A stretch of 8,412 nt of DNA from Parachlamydiales bacterium. Its GTDB lineage: Bacteria; Chlamydiota; Chlamydiia; Chlamydiales; SM23-39. Below are positions 5,518 through 8,412 of this stretch, piece by piece (position 1 is the stretch's first letter; each line of letters starts with the position of its first letter). A model generated the notes under the pieces. It saw nothing but the letters and a program-made list of their open reading frames with translations, was not told where the DNA came from and did no database searches. The stretch spans positions 1 to 8,412 of the forward strand of contig JAGVDZ010000048.1 of assembly GCA_020058465.1 (NCBI GenBank), written 5' to 3'. Made by a program: the position numbers and the translations under genes.

Positions 5518-7005
5518 TTAGAGCTCATTGGATTGGCGTGGCACTCCGGAGTCAGTTGGGTCATCTGCTGTCGATTCTGATAACACCAAAAGGGGTGTTG
5601 TGCTGCTAGCTGCGGACTTTTCTAGAGCGTAAAAGGAAGCTAAATCTTGGAAAAAGTCATCTTGAGCATCGGGACTCAAATAGAACATGTGGCCCCCTTG
5701 ATAGCGATGGAGTTCGGTGCGATCGACAAGGTGGGCTGGGAAGTGTTGAAAAGTGTGGGCCGCTGCCATAAAGGGAGTCACGAGATCAAATATACCAGAG
5801 CCAATCCAAACCTTGAGATCTGCATTTGTACAAAGAGCTCTTTGCAAGGGGGCAACAAAGGTGGGATAGGGTCCTGGAGATTGTTTTTTATAATCCCAAA
5901 GACGACTTGTTTTTTCCGAAAGGATCCGATATGGCTTTTGGATATCAAATGTCTCTGCAAGGTATTCATAAAAGGCAGAGGTAAAAGGCCCTGAGATCAT
6001 AGCAACGCTCGGATCTTGTGCCAGTGAATGGAACGACTCCAAGGGCATGCGAGGCCCTTGGCAGCTTGAATCGTACCAACCGATGATCTTACTTTCCCGT
6101 TTTAAAAAGTGGTCCACAAAAAGGTGAGGGGAGATGGTTCCTCGATACTCTTCAATGAGGTCAACGGGTAGGTAAGTCATAGTGGAAAGTGGCGTCCGGA
6201 GGACATCGAGTTGAGTCTTGGTCGGCCTGAGGAGAAAAGGGGCGTATTGAGCGTAGCTAAACTCAATGGCATCCCGAAGGACCACTTCCAGGGGTTCGTT
6301 GGGTCTGTACAGTCCATACTTCCAAGATGTGGCGACATAGGTTGGAAGGTAAAGGAAGCGATAGAGGGGGTTGGCAGAGCAGACATCGAGCAATTCAAAG
6401 TCAAGAGCTGGTGAAATGAGGATCATCCCTTTCGGATAGATCCCCTCCTCGGATTGTAGAAGGTCCACGACTAAAGCAGCTCGACAAGAGCCGTAACTTT
6501 CTCCCATGACGTAAATGGGGACATTGGTACGCCGATGTTGGATCAGATAGTCTCGAATAAGCCAGCTGATCGAGCGGGCATCTTCTTCACTTTCTAGATA
6601 GGGGGCTGCTGCGTCGTCGGACGCCGGAAGGCTCAACCCGGTTGTTAAAGGGTCGATGAAAACAAGGTCGGTGTAGGCAAGGGGGCTTTGTTCATTGTCG
6701 ATCCACCGGTATGGAGGGGTCAGTGCACCCCCTTCAGTATACGACACCAGCTTTTTAGGGCCGATGCCACCGAAGTGGAGCCAAATCGAAGAGCTTCCAG
6801 GCCCCCCATTGAATATGAATGTAATTGGGCGAGACGGTAAGTTCGACTTGGTATAAGCAAAGTAGCCAACCTCTCCTTGAGGGTGACCCTCTTTCATGGG
6901 CAGATGGAAAGTTGCAAATTCAGCTTCGTAAGGACCAAGGACACTGCGGGTCTCCACACCTTTCAGCGGAAGGGCGGCTAGCAGTAGAATCACAAACTGG
7001 AACAT
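5518..7005 (-). CDS. S10 family serine carboxypeptidase, probably exported
   Basis: S10 enzymes remove C-terminal residues from peptides with a Ser-Asp-His triad in an alpha/beta-hydrolase fold and work best at acid pH. In this 495-residue protein I see an N-terminal hydrophobic stretch (VILLLAALPL, about 5-14) consistent with a signal peptide, the S10 hallmark FNGGPGSSS (65-73), which forms the oxyanion hole, the nucleophile motif GESYGS with Ser170, Asp407 in GSGIFDLVTP and His439 in GGHMFYL. All catalytic residues are present, and the length fits the family. A Ser/Thr-rich tail of about 33 residues follows the domain. The ATG at 7005 precedes the signal peptide; only a weak GGA lies about 9 nt upstream. 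The enzyme probably acts in the periplasm or outside the cell. Its substrate is unknown, and a secretion route into a host is speculation. Confidence 0.9.
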   Translation of the reverse strand: MFQFVILLLAALPLKGVETRSVLGPYEAEFATFHLPMKEGHPQGEVGYFAYTKSNLPSRPITFIFNGGPGSSSIWLHFGGIGPKKLVSYTEGGALTPPYRWIDNEQSPLAYTDLVFIDPLTTGLSLPASDDAAAPYLESEEDARSISWLIRDYLIQHRRTNVPIYVMGESYGSCRAALVVDLLQSEEGIYPKGMILISPALDFELLDVCSANPLYRFLYLPTYVATSWKYGLYRPNEPLEVVLRDAIEFSYAQYAPFLLRPTKTQLDVLRTPLSTMTYLPVDLIEEYRGTISPHLFVDHFLKRESKIIGWYDSSCQGPRMPLESFHSLAQDPSVAMISGPFTSAFYEYLAETFDIQKPYRILSEKTSRLWDYKKQSPGPYPTFVAPLQRALCTNADLKVWIGSGIFDLVTPFMAAAHTFQHFPAHLVDRTELHRYQGGHMFYLSPDAQDDFFQDLASFYALEKSAASSTTPLLVLSESTADDPTDSGVPRQSNEL

Positions 7006-7039
7006 GTGAAAATTCCGACTTTGGCTTTAACAGGGAGCC

Positions 7040-7069
7040 ATTTTAGTTGGTTTTCGGTGTTTCTGACAA
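7040..7069 (-). promoter_or_regulatory. Candidate promoter of the S10 carboxypeptidase gene
   Basis: On the minus strand, TTGTCA (7069-7064) and TAAAAT (7045-7040) are spaced by 18 nt, with the -10 box about 35 nt before the ATG at 7005. It lies in the divergent gap between this gene and the tRNA. It is a visual match only. Confidence 0.4.
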
Positions 7070-7125
7070 TCTCTTGCATAAATAAAGAACAGATCGGTAC
7101 CCTGTGGGGTCGACTTAAGTTTTGG

Positions 7126-7198
7126 GGATTGATAGCTCAGTGGATAGAGCACCCGCCTTCTAAGCGGGCGGTCGTAGGTTCGAGTCCTACTCAATCCG
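7126..7198 (+). tRNA. tRNA-Arg, anticodon TCT
   Basis: The cloverleaf is complete. The acceptor stem GGATTGA pairs with TCAATCC (7191-7197), with discriminator G at 7198. The D arm is GCTCAGTGGATAGAGC. The anticodon stem CCCGC/GCGGG encloses loop CTTCTAA, with anticodon TCT at 7159-7161. The T arm is GTAGG/CCTAC around TTCGAGT. All pairs are Watson-Crick. It reads AGA (and AGG) arginine codons. The 3' CCA is not encoded. A tRNA-Arg next to kdsA is also what I recall from Chlamydia trachomatis, which supports the phylum call. Confidence 0.97.
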
Positions 7199-7230
7199 TC
7201 TTCGTCATCAATATTTGGTTCTTTTAGCTC

Positions 7231-8412
7231 ATGGATTCCTTGTCCCTTCTGGGAGATTTTTCGTTTAGCCCCACTTCGTTTGACCACTTGGACGAGCTTT
7301 TTTTGTCTTGGAAAGGGGAGGCCTTTCTCCAATTGCCCGATCGTCGGCGCAGTGCACAGGTGAATTTGGCTTTGCTAAAGCAGATCCAAAAGGTGGATGG
7401 TCCTTGTTTTCTCTTGTCGCCTGTATTGGGATTTCTCGAAATGGTTGTCAAAGAAAAAATCTTAGACAACTATACTTTGACGAGTTTTGAGATTTGGCTT
7501 AACGCAAGCTCTGGCCTCTCCTTTGAAGAGAACCGGGAGATCAGAGGCAAGATCGCCGGAAAGTGGATTGAACGGGATTGTTACCAAGTTATTTTCCCGG
7601 TTGGGACGGGAACTTTGTACCCTGGTTCTCACGTTGTCACGGCCCACCGTTCTCCTGATCTCGATACGACAGTAGCTTCCTTTTGGGGATGGCTTGATGC
7701 CTTTGCCGCCAGAGTAGGAGTGGGGCAGCACATTTGGAATGTGCCGGGAGGGCTTTCTCCATCGCAGATTGAAATTCAGTGGTTATTTGTGGCCCCTTTT
7801 GGGGAAGCGATCCATTCGCATCTTGTGAAGACGAGGCACTCCTTGACTTTGACGGGGAATGATCTGATGTTGGGAGAGGCACTTTGTCAAAAGCGTCTCA
7901 CTGACTCAACGATGGAAGAGCTACATGTTTTTGAGGATACGGCGATTGTTGTTGTGGATGAAGAGGGGTATGGGTTAGGAGATTGGCGCTCGATTGACAT
8001 GGAGATTGTGCAGTCGCTCATTCTGGCCTTGAGTTCGGCTCTTCGCTGGTTTGAAAATGATGTTCACCTCAAGTTAATTTCCCTACTGGCGAAGCCCTCT
8101 TTGAAGATTGAGACATTTAGGCAGGCGATTGAGGCGTTCGTACGAGCTCCTCTACAAGGCTCAGAGCCGGTGAGAGAATGGACAGCTCGGCAGTCTACCC
8201 AAGTGGCTACGTTGTTAAAGGAGATATTGGGGCTTCCTGCAGGGCTTATGACTTCGTATGAGGCGCTGTTAGCCAAACTCTCCACCATGGCGGGGGTGGC
8301 TCCCCTTGATGCAGCCTCAGTCATCAAGGAAAGTGAGGCTCTTTTCAATCAGGGGTTTTTGAAGGATGATCGCCCTTCTTTGTTTCAATATCTAGAAAAA
8401 GAGGTAGATCGG
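7231..8412 (+). CDS. Unrecognised protein with a DHH-like HxxPDxD motif (runs off right edge)
   Basis: The frame is open for 394 codons from the ATG at 7231 to the window end. An in-frame TAG at 7225-7227 makes this the first possible start, 32 nt after the tRNA, and there is no visible Shine-Dalgarno. No signal peptide or clear membrane segment is seen. At residues 137-150 the sequence TAHRSPDLDTTVAS contains His139, Asp143 and Asp145. The spacing resembles the first metal-binding motif of DHH-type phosphoesterases and family II pyrophosphatases (HxNPDxD). I cannot find the DHH triplet itself in the visible part, so this is a weak hint. A second segment, AIVVVDEEGYGLGDW (about 239-253), looks like a beta strand and turn. 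I do not recognise the family. Codon use and the long open frame support a real gene. Confidence 0.8.
   Translation, partial: MDSLSLLGDFSFSPTSFDHLDELFLSWKGEAFLQLPDRRRSAQVNLALLKQIQKVDGPCFLLSPVLGFLEMVVKEKILDNYTLTSFEIWLNASSGLSFEENREIRGKIAGKWIERDCYQVIFPVGTGTLYPGSHVVTAHRSPDLDTTVASFWGWLDAFAARVGVGQHIWNVPGGLSPSQIEIQWLFVAPFGEAIHSHLVKTRHSLTLTGNDLMLGEALCQKRLTDSTMEELHVFEDTAIVVVDEEGYGLGDWRSIDMEIVQSLILALSSALRWFENDVHLKLISLLAKPSLKIETFRQAIEAFVRAPLQGSEPVREWTARQSTQVATLLKEILGLPAGLMTSYEALLAKLSTMAGVAPLDAASVIKESEALFNQGFLKDDRPSLFQYLEKEVDR

Noticed and set aside
5412..5609. 65-codon plus-strand frame across element B
   Set aside because: It consists of the repeat arms and antisense of the S10 gene, with no ribosome site or recognisable product.

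Overview
The window looks like chromosomal DNA from a member of the Chlamydiae outside the classical Chlamydia genus (a Simkania-, Waddlia- or Parachlamydia-like bacterium). The main reason is the minus-strand order kdsA, small membrane-anchored LptC-like protein, LptB-type ATPase, with a tRNA-Arg(UCU) nearby. I recall the same order from Chlamydia trachomatis (CT655, CT654, CT653, with a tRNA-Arg next to kdsA). Unlike Chlamydia, the window also carries a heptosyltransferase-like gene and a eukaryote-type S10 serine carboxypeptidase gene. The taxonomic call is an inference from gene order and family content; no search was run.

Layout from left to right. 1-1196 (minus): the N-terminal 398 codons of a large protein I do not recognise, running off the left edge. 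1197-1328: AT-rich spacer with a hairpin downstream of ndk. 1329-1790 (minus): ndk. 1791-2124: divergent intergenic region containing repeat element A. 2125-3192 (plus): GT9 heptosyltransferase-like gene, whose 3' end overlaps that of lptB by 64 nt. 3129-3899 (minus): lptB. 3896-4441 (minus): lptC-like. 4587-5324 (minus): kdsA, ended by an in-frame TGA, with a recognisable KdsA C-terminus continuing in frame to 4464. 5325-5517: kdsA promoter candidate and repeat element B. 5518-7005 (minus): S10 serine carboxypeptidase. 7126-7198 (plus): tRNA-Arg. 7231-8412+ (plus): the first 394 codons of another unrecognised protein, running off the right edge.

The centre is a lipopolysaccharide module. KdsA makes Kdo-8-phosphate, a heptosyltransferase-like enzyme would add core heptose, and LptB with an LptC-like protein would power and bridge export of LPS to the outer membrane. 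kdsA, lptC and lptB are plausibly one transcript: there is a strong ribosome site and a promoter candidate before kdsA, and lptC and lptB overlap by ATGA.

The most unusual signals are three. First, the premature TGA in kdsA has well-conserved downstream sequence. Second, a family of short elements with inverted repeats (full-length B at 5403-5503, deletion derivative A at 2047-2110, hairpin relative C at 1280-1313) sits only between genes. Third, a 21-bp near-identical direct repeat brackets lptC. I did not find CRISPR, transposase or phage genes, and no clear new defence or other multi-gene system.
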